A stretch of 64,000 nt of DNA from an uncultured Mediterraneibacter sp. (lineage in GTDB: Bacteria; Bacillota; Clostridia; Lachnospirales; Lachnospiraceae), in the NCBI GenBank assembly GCA_944381935.1, contig CALWMN010000002.1, forward strand, positions 62,001 through 126,000. Direction: 5' to 3'. The position numbers and the translations under genes are program-made. This document shows positions 47,013-55,850 of the stretch, piece after piece. Within the stretch, counting starts at the first letter, position 1. The number at the start of each line of letters is the position of its first letter. The notes beneath the pieces are model-generated. The model ran no database searches, had not been told where the DNA came from, and saw only the letters and a program-made list of their open reading frames with translations.

Positions 47013-48185
47013 CTATTCCTCTATGCGGGAAGCACCGTCTCCGATATCGACGGTATAGAACTCAGCCTCGTGCCCGACGGCCTCTTTGTATGCTTTTCCG
47101 ATGCTGCTGATGAATGTATCTACAGCGTCGTTTTTCACAATGCTGACCGTGCATCCGCCAAAGCCGCCTCCGGTGATGCGGGAGCCGACTACGCCCGGGA
47201 TCTTCCATGCGAGATCAACCAGGATGTCGATTTCCTTACAGGATACTTCGTAGTCATCGCGAAGAGAGATGTGGGACTGGTTCATCAGTTCCCCGAATTT
47301 TCCGATGTCGCCTGATCTGAGCGCGGCAACGGCGTCAATGGTGCGCTGGTTCTCGTACACGGCGTGTTTCGCGCGTTTTAACTGTATCCCATCTGTGATG
47401 AGCCCTTTGTGCTTCTCAAATTCATCGGGGGCAAGATCGCCGAGGGATTTGATGCCAAGCTCTTTCTGAAGGGCGGCGAGGGCGTCGGCACACTCCTGGC
47501 GCCTGTCGTTGTATGCGGAATCCACAAGGCTGTGTTTCACCTTACTGTTTGTGATGATGATCTTTGCATCGTCGAGCTGGATCGGGGCATACTCATATTT
47601 CAGCGTGCTTGTATCCAGGAAGATGGCATTGTCCTTTTTGCCCATCGCAACGGCAAACTGGTCCATGATGCCGCAGTTGCATCCGTTGAAATTGTTCTCA
47701 GAATACTGGCCGATAAGGGCCAGGTCTGTCATGCTCAGGTCCGTGATGCCAAACAGGTCCGTCAGGATGACGCCTGTGAGCACCTCGAGAGAGGCGGAGG
47801 AAGAAAGCCCAGAGCCGTTCGGGATATTCCCCCAGATGACCATATCGAAACCGGCCTCTAGCTTATAGCCTTTCCCGGCAAATGCCCAGACAACGCCGAG
47901 GGGATAATTTGCCCAGTTGTACGCCTTTTTGTTGGTCAGGTCATCCAGAGACGCCTCCACCACACCGAAGGAATCCAGATTCATAGAGTAGAAATGTATC
48001 AGACGGTCCTCCCTTTTGCGCGCAGCGCCGTACGTGCCGAGCGTCAGGGCGCAGGGGAATACGTGCCCGCCGTTATAGTCGGTGTGCTCGCCGATGAGGT
48101 TGACCCTGCCCGGTGAGAAGTAGAAATGCGCTCCGTCTGCATTTCCAAAGAGTTCTGCAAATTTGTCAAACAGCTTTTTTTTCAT
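47013..48185 (-). CDS. galK: Galactokinase
   Basis: GHMP-family kinase that phosphorylates galactose at carbon 1, the first step of the Leloir pathway. The 390 residues match the family. The N-terminal signature is FSPGRVNLIGEHTDYNGG. The ATP motif is IPNGSGLSSSASLEVLTG. DQFAVAMGKKD and the C-terminal RITGGGFGGCTVSIV complete the set. ATG 48185 has AGGAGG nine bases before it on the minus strand; the longer frame to 48386 adds out-of-family sequence. The operon promoter has a good -10 (48251-48246) but a poor -35, which suggests activation by the divergent AraC protein. Confidence 0.97.
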   Translation of the reverse strand: MKKKLFDKFAELFGNADGAHFYFSPGRVNLIGEHTDYNGGHVFPCALTLGTYGAARKREDRLIHFYSMNLDSFGVVEASLDDLTNKKAYNWANYPLGVVWAFAGKGYKLEAGFDMVIWGNIPNGSGLSSSASLEVLTGVILTDLFGITDLSMTDLALIGQYSENNFNGCNCGIMDQFAVAMGKKDNAIFLDTSTLKYEYAPIQLDDAKIIITNSKVKHSLVDSAYNDRRQECADALAALQKELGIKSLGDLAPDEFEKHKGLITDGIQLKRAKHAVYENQRTIDAVAALRSGDIGKFGELMNQSHISLRDDYEVSCKEIDILVDLAWKIPGVVGSRITGGGFGGCTVSIVKNDAVDTFISSIGKAYKEAVGHEAEFYTVDIGDGASRIEE

Positions 48186-48245
48186 TTTGTAGTTCCTCCT
48201 GATTTCAAATGAGATACTGTAAGCAGTGATTATTTTCTGTCTTTC

Positions 48246-48334
48246 ATTATAAATGCATGGGGGTGGGGCGTATATAAAAAATACGTGCAAACGCATGTAA
48301 AAATGTTGCGCACAGGAGGATGAGGGGATATAAT
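48246..48334. promoter_or_regulatory. Divergent galKT / araC-type control region
   Basis: For the AraC gene, TTGCGC (48306-48311), 17 bases, TATAAT (48329-48334). For galK on the minus strand, TATAAT (48251-48246) with a poor -35. Between them TACGTGC (48282-48288), AAAC, GCATGTA (48293-48299) forms an imperfect inverted repeat, placed just upstream of both -35 positions, as expected for an activator site. Confidence 0.55.
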
Positions 48335-48384
48335 GGCGATAGGTGCAGGGCACAGGATCATGCCGGAGCCAAAAGGAGGCAAGC

Positions 48385-49221
48385 ATGTCAGAAACGTATA
48401 AACATTCTTATAAAGTGGGAGAGAACCTGCTAAATTCCCTGGCGGTCTATAATGTGGGATATCAGAAATGTGAACCGGAGTATCAGTGGGGACCCGGCGT
48501 CCGGGATCATTACTGCATCCATCATATCCTGTCGGGAAACGGATACTATCTGTCGGGAGATACTGTCTGCCGGCTGGGAGCGGGCGATACATTTCTTATC
48601 TATCCGGGCGAAGAAGTGAAATATTACGCAGACCGGGAGGAACCCTGGGAATACGCCTGGGTGGGGTTCATGGGGGCGGATGCGGCGCCGGTTATCCGCA
48701 ATACGGAATTTACCAAAGAAAAGCCATACATATTGAGCGGGCGTATCCCTGCTGACAGGATAAAAAGAGGACTGGAAAATATCTATGAGGTGAAGGGGAA
48801 TACCTATGAGGCGACAGTCGCTATGGCGGGAGCGCTGTACAGCCTGCTTGCCATATTCATGCATTATTCAAAGCGGGAGGAAAGGAAAAAAGACGTCCAG
48901 ATGATATATGTGGAAAAAGCGGAGATGTATATTGAAACGAACTATTCCTATCCGATCACGGTAGAGGATGTGGCGGCGTATGTGGGGATCAGCAGGAGCC
49001 ATCTGTTCCGCTCGTTCCAGACCTGCATGAGGAAATCTCCCAAAGAATATCTGTCCGAGTACCGGATCAGGCAGGCATGCCATCTTCTGAAGGAGACAGG
49101 GTTGTCTGTCTCTGCCATTGCATACTCGGTCGGCTTTGAGAACAATCTCTATTTTTCAAAAGCGTTTAAGAAACAGAAGAAGATCAGCCCTTCCGAGTAC
49201 CGGAGGACACATAATCTCTGA
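48385..49221 (+). CDS. AraC-family regulator, probable activator of galKT
   Basis: A 278-residue regulator. The sensor domain (about 1-165) includes VRDHYCIHHILSGNGYYLSGDTVCRLGAGDTFLIYPGEEVKYYADREEPWEYAWVGF, the pattern of AraC cupins that bind sugars. The C-terminal domain (about 175-275) has ITVEDVAAYVGISRSHLFRSFQTCMRKSPKEYLSEYRI and VSAIAYSVGFENNLYFSKAFKKQKKISPSEYRR. ATG 48385 follows AAAAGGAGG; an ATG at 48343 lacks a ribosome site. Its place opposite galK makes it the likely regulator of galactose use, with galactose or a derivative as the signal. Confidence 0.92.
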   Translation: MSETYKHSYKVGENLLNSLAVYNVGYQKCEPEYQWGPGVRDHYCIHHILSGNGYYLSGDTVCRLGAGDTFLIYPGEEVKYYADREEPWEYAWVGFMGADAAPVIRNTEFTKEKPYILSGRIPADRIKRGLENIYEVKGNTYEATVAMAGALYSLLAIFMHYSKREERKKDVQMIYVEKAEMYIETNYSYPITVEDVAAYVGISRSHLFRSFQTCMRKSPKEYLSEYRIRQACHLLKETGLSVSAIAYSVGFENNLYFSKAFKKQKKISPSEYRRTHNL

Positions 49222-49332
49222 CCGGGCCTGAAATGCGGGCAGGATCATTTTGGAAGAATGAAAAAGGGTCCGGCGGCATATGCATAGCTAAGAGAATGGA
49301 GTGCTGGCTTTGGGCCAAAGGAATGCTGAGGT

Positions 49333-50070
49333 ATGGCGTCAAATGGTTATCTGAAACGGTGGATGCAGGCGGTTGGGCTGATCTATGTGCTTTTGTTTCT
49401 GCGTACCCCGGTATATGCAGGCATGGGGCATATGCCAGGAAGTTATGGCAGTGTGCAGACAGAGGCAGATCCGGCATCTGGTGAAGAGGCGGAGGGACAG
49501 ACTCTGCCGGGACCGAGAATTGCCCTCACATTTGACGACGGACCGGATGCAGGGACGACCCCTGTCCTTCTTGACGGACTGAAAGAACGGTCCGTCAAAG
49601 CGACATTTTTCGTGATCGGGGAGAATATAGAAAAGGATGGAAATAAAGCGGTCATCGAGAGAATGCATGAGGAAGGGCATCTGATCGGCAACCACACCTA
49701 CCATCATGTGAATCTGGCAGGGCTGACGAAGGAGGAAGCACACCGGGAACTGGCAATGACAGATGAACTGATAACGGGGATCACAGGGGAAGAGGTCCTG
49801 CTTGTCAGGCCTCCTTTCGGGGCTTTTCCGGAACGGATGGAGGAAGAGCTCGACAAACTGTATATCAAATGGACCGTAGATCCGCTTGACTGGACGACGG
49901 AGAATGTGGATGAAATTGTAAGACGGGTAGTGACGGAAGTGGAAGAAAATGATATTATTCTTTTGCACGACTGCTACGAAAGCTCCGTGGAGGCAGCGCT
50001 GCGCATTGTCGATGTCCTTCAGGATGAGGGGTATGAATTTGTCACGGCGGACCGCCTGCTCGTAGAGTGA
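49333..50070 (+). CDS. Polysaccharide deacetylase (NodB domain), membrane-anchored or secreted
   Basis: Carbohydrate esterase family 4 protein of 245 residues, probably an N-deacetylase of peptidoglycan or another cell-wall glycan. A hydrophobic segment at about 10-30 acts as signal or anchor. The NodB domain (about 60-240) has motif 1 TFDDGPD (66-72) with the catalytic Asp and metal Asp, motif 2 HTYHH (H121 and H125), motif 3 RPPFGAF, motif 4 DPLDWTT and motif 5 LLHDCYE. All catalytic residues are present. The ribosome site is weak (GCTGAGGT). It stands before tcdA, whose frame begins close to its stop. Confidence 0.9.
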   Translation: MASNGYLKRWMQAVGLIYVLLFLRTPVYAGMGHMPGSYGSVQTEADPASGEEAEGQTLPGPRIALTFDDGPDAGTTPVLLDGLKERSVKATFFVIGENIEKDGNKAVIERMHEEGHLIGNHTYHHVNLAGLTKEEAHRELAMTDELITGITGEEVLLVRPPFGAFPERMEEELDKLYIKWTVDPLDWTTENVDEIVRRVVTEVEENDIILLHDCYESSVEAALRIVDVLQDEGYEFVTADRLLVE

Positions 50071-50120
50071 CGCAGGTGGTGTGCTATGCGGGGAACGGCA
50101 GACGAAAGCAGGAGGAAGAT

Positions 50121-50852
50121 ATGGAGAAAGAGCACAAGATAAACGAATATTCAAGGACAGAACTACTGATCGGGCAGGAAAAGCTGGAGCGTCTTAAGAA
50201 AGCCTGCGTTCTTGTATTCGGAGTCGGCGGCGTGGGGTCGCACTGTATTGAAGCGCTGGCGCGCAGCGGGATCGGGCATCTCATTTTGGTGGATCACGAT
50301 ACGGTTTCCATCACCAACATTAACCGGCAGTCGATCGCACTCCACAGCACCCTTGGAAGATATAAGACCCATGTCATGGCGGAGAAGATACGGGATATTG
50401 ACCCCGGAATACAGGTCAGGACATTTGAGGCGTTTATTCTGCCGGACAATGTGGGCGCCGTATTCGAGGAAAGACCGGATTATATTATAGACGCGGTGGA
50501 CACTGTATCCGCCAAACTGGCGATCGCGGAATATGCCGTTGCCCATGACATCCGGATCATCAGCAGTATGGGGACCGGGAACAAGCTTTATCCCGGACTC
50601 TTTGAGATCGAGGACATCTCAGGGACAAGCGTGTGCCCTCTGTGCAAAGTGATGCGGCGGGAGCTAAAGGCGAGGGGAATCCGCCACCTGAAAGTCCTGT
50701 ATTCAAAGGAAAAACCGGTAAAAACCGGGGGCCGGGAAACAGGTGAGGATACGGGGAAACGCAGGGCAGTGCCGGGGAGCATATCCTTTGTCCCGCCGGT
50801 GGCAGGAATTTTGATTGCCGGTGAGGTGATCCGGGAGCTGGCAGAGATTTAA
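50121..50852 (+). CDS. tcdA: tRNA threonylcarbamoyladenosine dehydratase
   Basis: E1-like enzyme (ThiF/MoeB family, YgdL/CsdL branch) that converts t6A to cyclic t6A at position 37 of tRNAs reading ANN codons. The 243 residues include the adenylation motif VLVFGVGGVGSHCIEALARSGIGHLILVDHDTVSITNINRQ and CPLCKVMRRELKARGIRHLKVLYSKE, typical of TcdA. The C-terminal end has SISFVPPVAGILIAGEVIREL. ATG 50121 has AGGAGGAAG just before it. It is probably co-transcribed with the deacetylase upstream, although the functions are unrelated. Confidence 0.93.
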   Translation: MEKEHKINEYSRTELLIGQEKLERLKKACVLVFGVGGVGSHCIEALARSGIGHLILVDHDTVSITNINRQSIALHSTLGRYKTHVMAEKIRDIDPGIQVRTFEAFILPDNVGAVFEERPDYIIDAVDTVSAKLAIAEYAVAHDIRIISSMGTGNKLYPGLFEIEDISGTSVCPLCKVMRRELKARGIRHLKVLYSKEKPVKTGGRETGEDTGKRRAVPGSISFVPPVAGILIAGEVIRELAEI

Positions 50853-50922
50853 CAGATGCCTGCAGGAGCATACCGGACAGCAGACAGTAAGAAGAGAATC
50901 CTGATGCTTGGGAGGAAGAGAC

Positions 50923-52239
50923 ATGGATTTATTTGATTATATGAGGGAGGCAAACCAGGAGAAAGAGTCTCCCCTCGCCTCAAGAATGAGGCCGGAGACA
51001 CTTGACGAGGTCGTGGGGCAGCAGCATATCATCGGGAAGGACAAGCTGCTCTACAGGGCAATCAAGGCGGACAAGCTTGGCTCGTTGATCTTTTACGGGC
51101 CGCCCGGAACCGGGAAGACTACACTGGCAAAAGTGATCGCCAATACGACAAGCGCACAGTTTAAGCAGATCAATGCTACCGTGGCAGGAAAGAAGGACAT
51201 GGAAGAGGTCGTAAAAGAGGCGAAAGACATACAGGGAATGTACGGCAGGAAGACCATTTTGTTTATCGATGAGATCCACCGCTTTAACAAAGGGCAGCAG
51301 GACTATCTGCTCCCCTTTGTCGAAGACGGGACGGTCACTCTCATCGGCGCCACAACGGAGAACCCGTATTTTGAAGTAAACGGGGCGCTTCTGTCGCGTT
51401 CTAGCATTTTTGAACTCAAGGCGCTGGCAAGGGAGGATATCAGGGAGCTGATCATAAGGGCAGTCCGGGATCCGGAAAAGGGGATGGGAAGCTTTCGTGC
51501 CCGGATAGAGGAGGACGCCCTGGATTTCCTGGCGGACGTCTCGGGAGGGGACGCCAGAAACGCGCTCAATGCAGTGGAGCTGGGAGTGCTTACAACAGAG
51601 CGTTCCGATGACGGGTTCATACACATCACTCTTAAAGTGGCGTCTGAGTGCATCCAGAAACGGGTGGTCAGCTATGACAAAAAGGGAGATAATCATTATG
51701 ACATTATCTCGGCGTTTATCAAGAGCATGAGGGGATCCGACCCGGATGCGGCAGTGTTTTACCTTGCGAAAATGCTGTACGCGGGGGAGGACGTAAAGTT
51801 TATCGCACGGCGCATTATGATCTGCGCCTCTGAGGATGTGGGAAATGCGGATCCCATGGCGCTGACTGTGGCTGTCTCGGCGGCGCAGGCAGCAGAGCGG
51901 ATCGGGATGCCGGAGGCGCAGATCATCCTGTCCCAGGCGGTGACGTATGTGGCCTCTGCCCCCAAGAGCAATTCTGCTTCCAATGCTATTTTCGCGGCAG
52001 GCGAGGCGGTGAAGCACAACCGGACGACTGTGCCCGTCCATCTTAAGGACGCCCACTATAAAGGGGCGCAGAAGCTGGGGCATGGGACCGGGTATAAATA
52101 TGCCCATGACTATCCGGGGCATTATGTGAAGCAGCAGTATCTGCCGGATGAAATAAAAGACGCCAGATTCTATGAACCGGGCGTTCTTGGCTATGAGAAA
52201 AAAATACGGGAATATTTAGAGGAGCTGCGCAAGGAGTGA
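50923..52239 (+). CDS. rarA: Replication-associated recombination protein A (AAA ATPase)
   Basis: RarA/MgsA clamp-loader-like ATPase of 438 residues that acts at stalled replication forks. The N-terminal MRPETLDEVVGQQHIIG precedes Walker A FYGPPGTGKTT, Walker B LFIDEIHRFNKGQQD and sensor 1 LIGATTENPYFEVNGALLSRS. The C-terminal tetramerisation part has DPDAAVFYLAKMLYAGEDVKFIARRIMICASEDVGNADP and the family ending YKYAHDYPGHYVKQQYLPDE. ATG 50923 follows GGGAGGAAG. Its 3' end overlaps the convergent DUF4364 gene by 24 bases. Confidence 0.95.
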   Translation: MDLFDYMREANQEKESPLASRMRPETLDEVVGQQHIIGKDKLLYRAIKADKLGSLIFYGPPGTGKTTLAKVIANTTSAQFKQINATVAGKKDMEEVVKEAKDIQGMYGRKTILFIDEIHRFNKGQQDYLLPFVEDGTVTLIGATTENPYFEVNGALLSRSSIFELKALAREDIRELIIRAVRDPEKGMGSFRARIEEDALDFLADVSGGDARNALNAVELGVLTTERSDDGFIHITLKVASECIQKRVVSYDKKGDNHYDIISAFIKSMRGSDPDAAVFYLAKMLYAGEDVKFIARRIMICASEDVGNADPMALTVAVSAAQAAERIGMPEAQIILSQAVTYVASAPKSNSASNAIFAAGEAVKHNRTTVPVHLKDAHYKGAQKLGHGTGYKYAHDYPGHYVKQQYLPDEIKDARFYEPGVLGYEKKIREYLEELRKE

Positions 52240-52728
52240 AGCATAGATTTCCTGGTTCTTCAGAGACCAGTTATTGGCGATGGTTTCAGCCTCCTTCTCG
52301 GTGGGGACGGTCAGTTTCAGGTCGATCAGGCTGAAACCGTTTTCCACGATCTGGCAGCGCACTTCAAATTCTCTGTTCGTATTCAGGTAGTAGTCGGATT
52401 TTACCGCCACTTCTTCTTTCAGGTCATATTGTTTTTCCTTCAGAAAATCGTCGATATCCTTCCGGATGGCAGGAGAGATCTTGCCGCTGAAATAGTGGAG
52501 CGTCTCCGCCCCGTTTTCCGTCAGATGGTAAAGCGTGCGGTTGTGCGTTGTCTCCGCCTTTAAAAGCTTGGAAGCCGTCAGCTCGGAGAGCGTCTCCTGA
52601 AGCCTGAAATAGGAGGTATATCCCTTGTCGAGTATAAATTCTGAGATTTGGGAGGTTGTCAGGGGAAAATCCACTTTATCCAACATGTATAAGACAATCA
52701 GTTTGTATAATGTATAAGTTTCAGACAT
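52216..52728 (-). CDS. DUF4364 family protein
   Basis: A 170-residue protein of a Clostridia-specific family. The N-terminal third resembles a winged helix (KLIVLYMLDKVDFPLTTSQISEFILDKGYTSYFRLQETLSELTASKLL), which suggests a DNA-binding regulator. The C-terminal half is alpha/beta and lacks catalytic motifs (CQIVENGFSLIDLKLTVPTEKEAE). ATG 52728 follows AAAGGAG at close spacing. It converges on rarA with a 24-base overlap of coding ends. A promoter was found at 52838-52810. Targets are unknown. Confidence 0.88.
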   Translation of the reverse strand: MSETYTLYKLIVLYMLDKVDFPLTTSQISEFILDKGYTSYFRLQETLSELTASKLLKAETTHNRTLYHLTENGAETLHYFSGKISPAIRKDIDDFLKEKQYDLKEEVAVKSDYYLNTNREFEVRCQIVENGFSLIDLKLTVPTEKEAETIANNWSLKNQEIYASLLAQLL

Positions 52729-53131
52729 AAAACTCCTTTCCCTGCCGCTGCCTCTGCCAGAGGCAGGATGGACAGACAGATGCGGATACAAAAGTCTTCG
52801 CTGCTGATTATCATAACACTCCCGGCAAATCTGTGCAATATCAGGTTTTATGCATGCCAGGGAGCGTTCCCGGCTTACAGAGGGACTTTTTTTGGAAAAA
52901 CAACAAAAAAGCTTTCTTTTTTGAAGGACATGCAGTATAATACAGACATATTTGATGCATTTTCCGATTTATGTCAATTCAGACAGAAATTCCCGAAGCA
53001 TTTGGATATTGGTGTCATGCAAGGTGCCCAGGACAGGAGGGCGCCCGCTGTGTCTATATAGGAAAACGGACCGCATGCGGTCTGGCTGGATTTTTTATTT
53101 AGTATTATGAAACAGGAAAGGAACGGATTGT
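52729..53131. promoter_or_regulatory. 403-base region between DUF4364 and rho, with rho leader
   Basis: On the minus strand, TTGCAC (52838-52833), 17 bases, TATGAT (52815-52810) should drive DUF4364. On the plus strand, TATAAT (52936-52941) with a weak TTTCTT 17 bases before it should drive rho, giving a leader of about 185 bases. In the leader GACCG-CATG-CGGTC (53069-53082) is followed nine bases later by a T-rich run (53091-53100), a possible attenuator. I see no gene; the short frames here lack ribosome sites. Confidence 0.55.
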
Positions 53132-54481
53132 ATGACGAGAGAAAAGTATGAATCACTGCCTCTGGCAACACTGAAGGACCTGGCAAAAGCCAGAAAGATG
53201 AAAGGCATCTCCGGCATGAAGAAAAGTGCGCTTATTGACGCCATGCTTGCCCTTGACGAGAAGGCGAAACAAAAGGAAGCGAGCGAAGAGGCAAAAGAAG
53301 AAGTAAAAGAGGAGATGAAGGAAAAGAAAGAGGAGACGGATATCGAGCAGCTTGACAGCGGCCATACTGCCAACGGCATTCTGGAGGTCCTGCAGGACGG
53401 GTATGGGTTTATCCGCTGTGAGAATTATCTCCCGGGAGAGAATGACGTATATGTGTCCCCGTCCCAGATCCGCAGATTCGGACTTAAGACAGGCGATATT
53501 ATTATGGGGAATACAAGGGTCAAGACACAGGGGGAGAAGTTCAGCGCCCTTCTTTATGTGTCGACGATCAACGGGATGCGCCCGGCAGAAGCGATGCGCA
53601 GGAAGAACTTTGAAGACCTGACCCCGATTTTCCCAAACAGGAGGATCCGGCTTGAGACCCCCGGGTGTACCACCGCAATGCGTATCGTGGATCTGATTTC
53701 CCCTATCGGCAAAGGCCAGAGAGGAATGATCGTATCGCCGCCGAAAGCGGGCAAGACAACGCTTTTAAAGGAAGTTGCGCTCTCTGTGCAAAAGACAGAG
53801 CCGGATATGCATATGATCATCCTGCTCATTGATGAGCGGCCGGAGGAAGTGACCGACATCAAGGAGGCGATCGCAGGTCCGAACGTGGAAGTGATCTATT
53901 CGACATTCGACGAGCTGCCGGAACATCATAAAAGAGTGTCTGAGATGGTGATTGCCCGGGCAAAACGCCTTGTGGAGCATGGGAAAGACGTCATGATCCT
54001 TCTCGACAGCATTACCCGCCTGTCGAGGGCGTATAACCTGACGGTGCCGCCGTCGGGCAGAACGCTTTCGGGGGGGCTTGACCCTGCGGCTCTCTACAGC
54101 CCGAAACGGTTTTTCGGAGCTGCCCGGAATATGCGGGAGGGCGGCAGCCTTACGATCCTGGCGACAGCGCTTGTGGATACCGGGAGCAAGATGGACGATG
54201 TGGTCTACGAGGAATTTAAAGGGACTGGGAATATGGAGCTTATACTGGACCGTAAACTTCAGGAGAAGAGAATGTTTCCTGCCATTGACATCCCGAAGTC
54301 CGGCACAAGGCGCGAGGATCTTCTGCTCAACAAGGAGGAACAGGAAGCCGCATATATTATGCGCAGGGCAATGAACGGAATGAAGGCGGAGGAGGCTGTG
54401 GACAACCTCCTGAATATGTTTACCCGGACGAAGAGCAACAGCGAGCTTGTGCATCAGGTGAACCGGCAGAAGTTTATCTGA
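53132..54481 (+). CDS. rho: Transcription termination factor Rho
   Basis: Hexameric RNA helicase that ends transcription of untranslated RNAs. The 449 residues include the Rho N domain (about 5-45, [32 protein letters not shown]), an acidic Lys/Glu-rich insertion (about 46-70) and the cold-shock RNA-binding domain (about 75-140, [40 protein letters not shown]). The ATPase has Walker A PPKAGKTT (203-210), Walker [17 protein letters not shown] and the Q/R-loop region. No bicyclomycin-resistance change was noticed. It starts after AACAGGAAAGGA. A leader with a possible attenuator may allow autoregulation. Confidence 0.96.
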   Translation: MTREKYESLPLATLKDLAKARKMKGISGMKKSALIDAMLALDEKAKQKEASEEAKEEVKEEMKEKKEETDIEQLDSGHTANGILEVLQDGYGFIRCENYLPGENDVYVSPSQIRRFGLKTGDIIMGNTRVKTQGEKFSALLYVSTINGMRPAEAMRRKNFEDLTPIFPNRRIRLETPGCTTAMRIVDLISPIGKGQRGMIVSPPKAGKTTLLKEVALSVQKTEPDMHMIILLIDERPEEVTDIKEAIAGPNVEVIYSTFDELPEHHKRVSEMVIARAKRLVEHGKDVMILLDSITRLSRAYNLTVPPSGRTLSGGLDPAALYSPKRFFGAARNMREGGSLTILATALVDTGSKMDDVVYEEFKGTGNMELILDRKLQEKRMFPAIDIPKSGTRREDLLLNKEEQEAAYIMRRAMNGMKAEEAVDNLLNMFTRTKSNSELVHQVNRQKFI

Positions 54482-54549
54482 AAAGCCCGGGGCACATGAA
54501 TCCTGTACCGATACTGTCTCAGGATAAATATCTACGCAGAAGGGGGCGG

Positions 54550-55680
54550 ATGCAGATGCTTGACGTGGCTCTGGCAAAAAAGCTGATTGAGAGAGTAACG
54601 GAATATACCAGTTATAATGTAAACATTATGAATGAGGACGGCGTTATCATCGCGAGCCGCGACCCGGAGAGGGTGGGAACCTTCCACGAGGCGGCATATC
54701 AGATCGTCCACGGTGGGAAAGACATCATAACAGTGGAAAGCGACCATGATTATCCCGGCGTGCTGCAGGGAATGAACATGGTGATAGATATAGACGGAAG
54801 GCGGGAGGGGGTCGTCGGCGTAACCGGCGATCCGGATGAGATACGTCCCGTCGCGCTTATTACGAAGATGGCGATTGAGACGATGATAAAATATGAGAAC
54901 CAGAAACTGCAGTCTATCCGGCGGCAGTCCAGGAAGGAGCGCTTTGCGGAGATCCTGACCCGGGAGCCAAATCCTGATCCGAACTATATCCGAAGACTTG
55001 CACGGGAACTGAACTATCACGAGGACATTGTGCGGATTCCCATACTCTGTCAGCCAGACCGGTCCAAATATGTCAGTTCCCTGCTTGAGATGATCAAGAG
55101 CAGCAGTGCCCACGGACGTGAGGATATCAGTTTTGCCCTTGATGACAAGTATGTTCTTGTCTTTAAGACTCTGGATACGGGAAAGCAGAATATTTTTGCA
55201 GACTATAAATATATTCTGGCAGATTATATGAAAATCGCCCTGAACCGGATGCGTGAGGAAAATATCGGATGTCAGTTTTTCATCGGAACATTTCAGAGTA
55301 ATTTTATCCAGTACCATTATGCCTACCGTCACTGCCTCTGGCTGGCAGACAATGTACACACGGAGCATTCGGCAGTCTATTTCTATGACTACGCCGGAAG
55401 ATACATACAGCAGCTGATCCCCCGAAAAGAGCTCCAGCAGATATTCAATGTATTTGGGAGCAGCTTCTCAGATGATTTTAAGAAAGACTACTGCGAGCTG
55501 GTCGGGAGCCTGATTGAGAATGACTTCAACACTGCTGCAGCTTCAAGGGAGATATTCATGCACAAAAATACGTTTCTCTACCGGTATAATAAAATACGCG
55601 ATATGCTCAATGTGAACCTGCAGGCATCACCCCGGGATAAATGGCTGCTGATTTATCTGTATCTCTACCTGATGCCGTAA
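54550..55680 (+). CDS. CdaR-family sugar diacid regulator
   Basis: Transcriptional regulator of about 376 residues. The N-terminal diacid-recognition domain (about 1-130) has LDVALAKKLIERVTEYTSYNVNIMNEDGVIIASRDPERVGTFHEAAY and NMVIDIDGRREGVVGVTGDPDEI. The C-terminal PucR-type helix-turn-helix is in IENDFNTAAASREIFMHKNTFLYRYNKI. Known CdaR proteins activate glucarate, galactarate and glycerate genes. It precedes a GntP permease and a glycerate kinase, so activation of that pair is likely. The start may be ATG 54550 or 54556; AAGGGGG at 54539-54545 favours the second. Confidence 0.9.
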   Translation: MQMLDVALAKKLIERVTEYTSYNVNIMNEDGVIIASRDPERVGTFHEAAYQIVHGGKDIITVESDHDYPGVLQGMNMVIDIDGRREGVVGVTGDPDEIRPVALITKMAIETMIKYENQKLQSIRRQSRKERFAEILTREPNPDPNYIRRLARELNYHEDIVRIPILCQPDRSKYVSSLLEMIKSSSAHGREDISFALDDKYVLVFKTLDTGKQNIFADYKYILADYMKIALNRMREENIGCQFFIGTFQSNFIQYHYAYRHCLWLADNVHTEHSAVYFYDYAGRYIQQLIPRKELQQIFNVFGSSFSDDFKKDYCELVGSLIENDFNTAAASREIFMHKNTFLYRYNKIRDMLNVNLQASPRDKWLLIYLYLYLMP

Positions 55681-55728
55681 GAGGACCGCGGCGCAGCACA
55701 TACAGGGAACGAAACGTGGGAACATACG

Positions 55729-55820
55729 TTTTGTGCTTCGGGCACAAAAATTTCCTGTTTTTTTGTGCTGAGGCGTTCTGAATTTGAAGAAAACCCCCTG
55801 CTAAAATAATTGCATATAAT
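55729..55820 (+). promoter_or_regulatory. gntP-glycerate kinase promoter with TTTTGTGC sites
   Basis: TTTTGTGC (55729-55736), five bases, GCACAAAA (55742-55749) is a perfect inverted repeat, and TTTTGTGC recurs directly at 55761-55768. The -10 TATAAT (55815-55820) has no recognisable -35. This arrangement fits activation by a protein bound upstream, most simply the CdaR product. The first palindrome could also act as a weak terminator for the regulator gene. Confidence 0.55.
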
Positions 55821-55850
55821 AAAACACCATAGAAAAGGGGGTTATACTCT

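Noticed and set aside
50980-52122. 380-residue open frame on the minus strand
   Set aside because: It is opposite rarA, whose motifs are complete; the composition is that of an antisense shadow.
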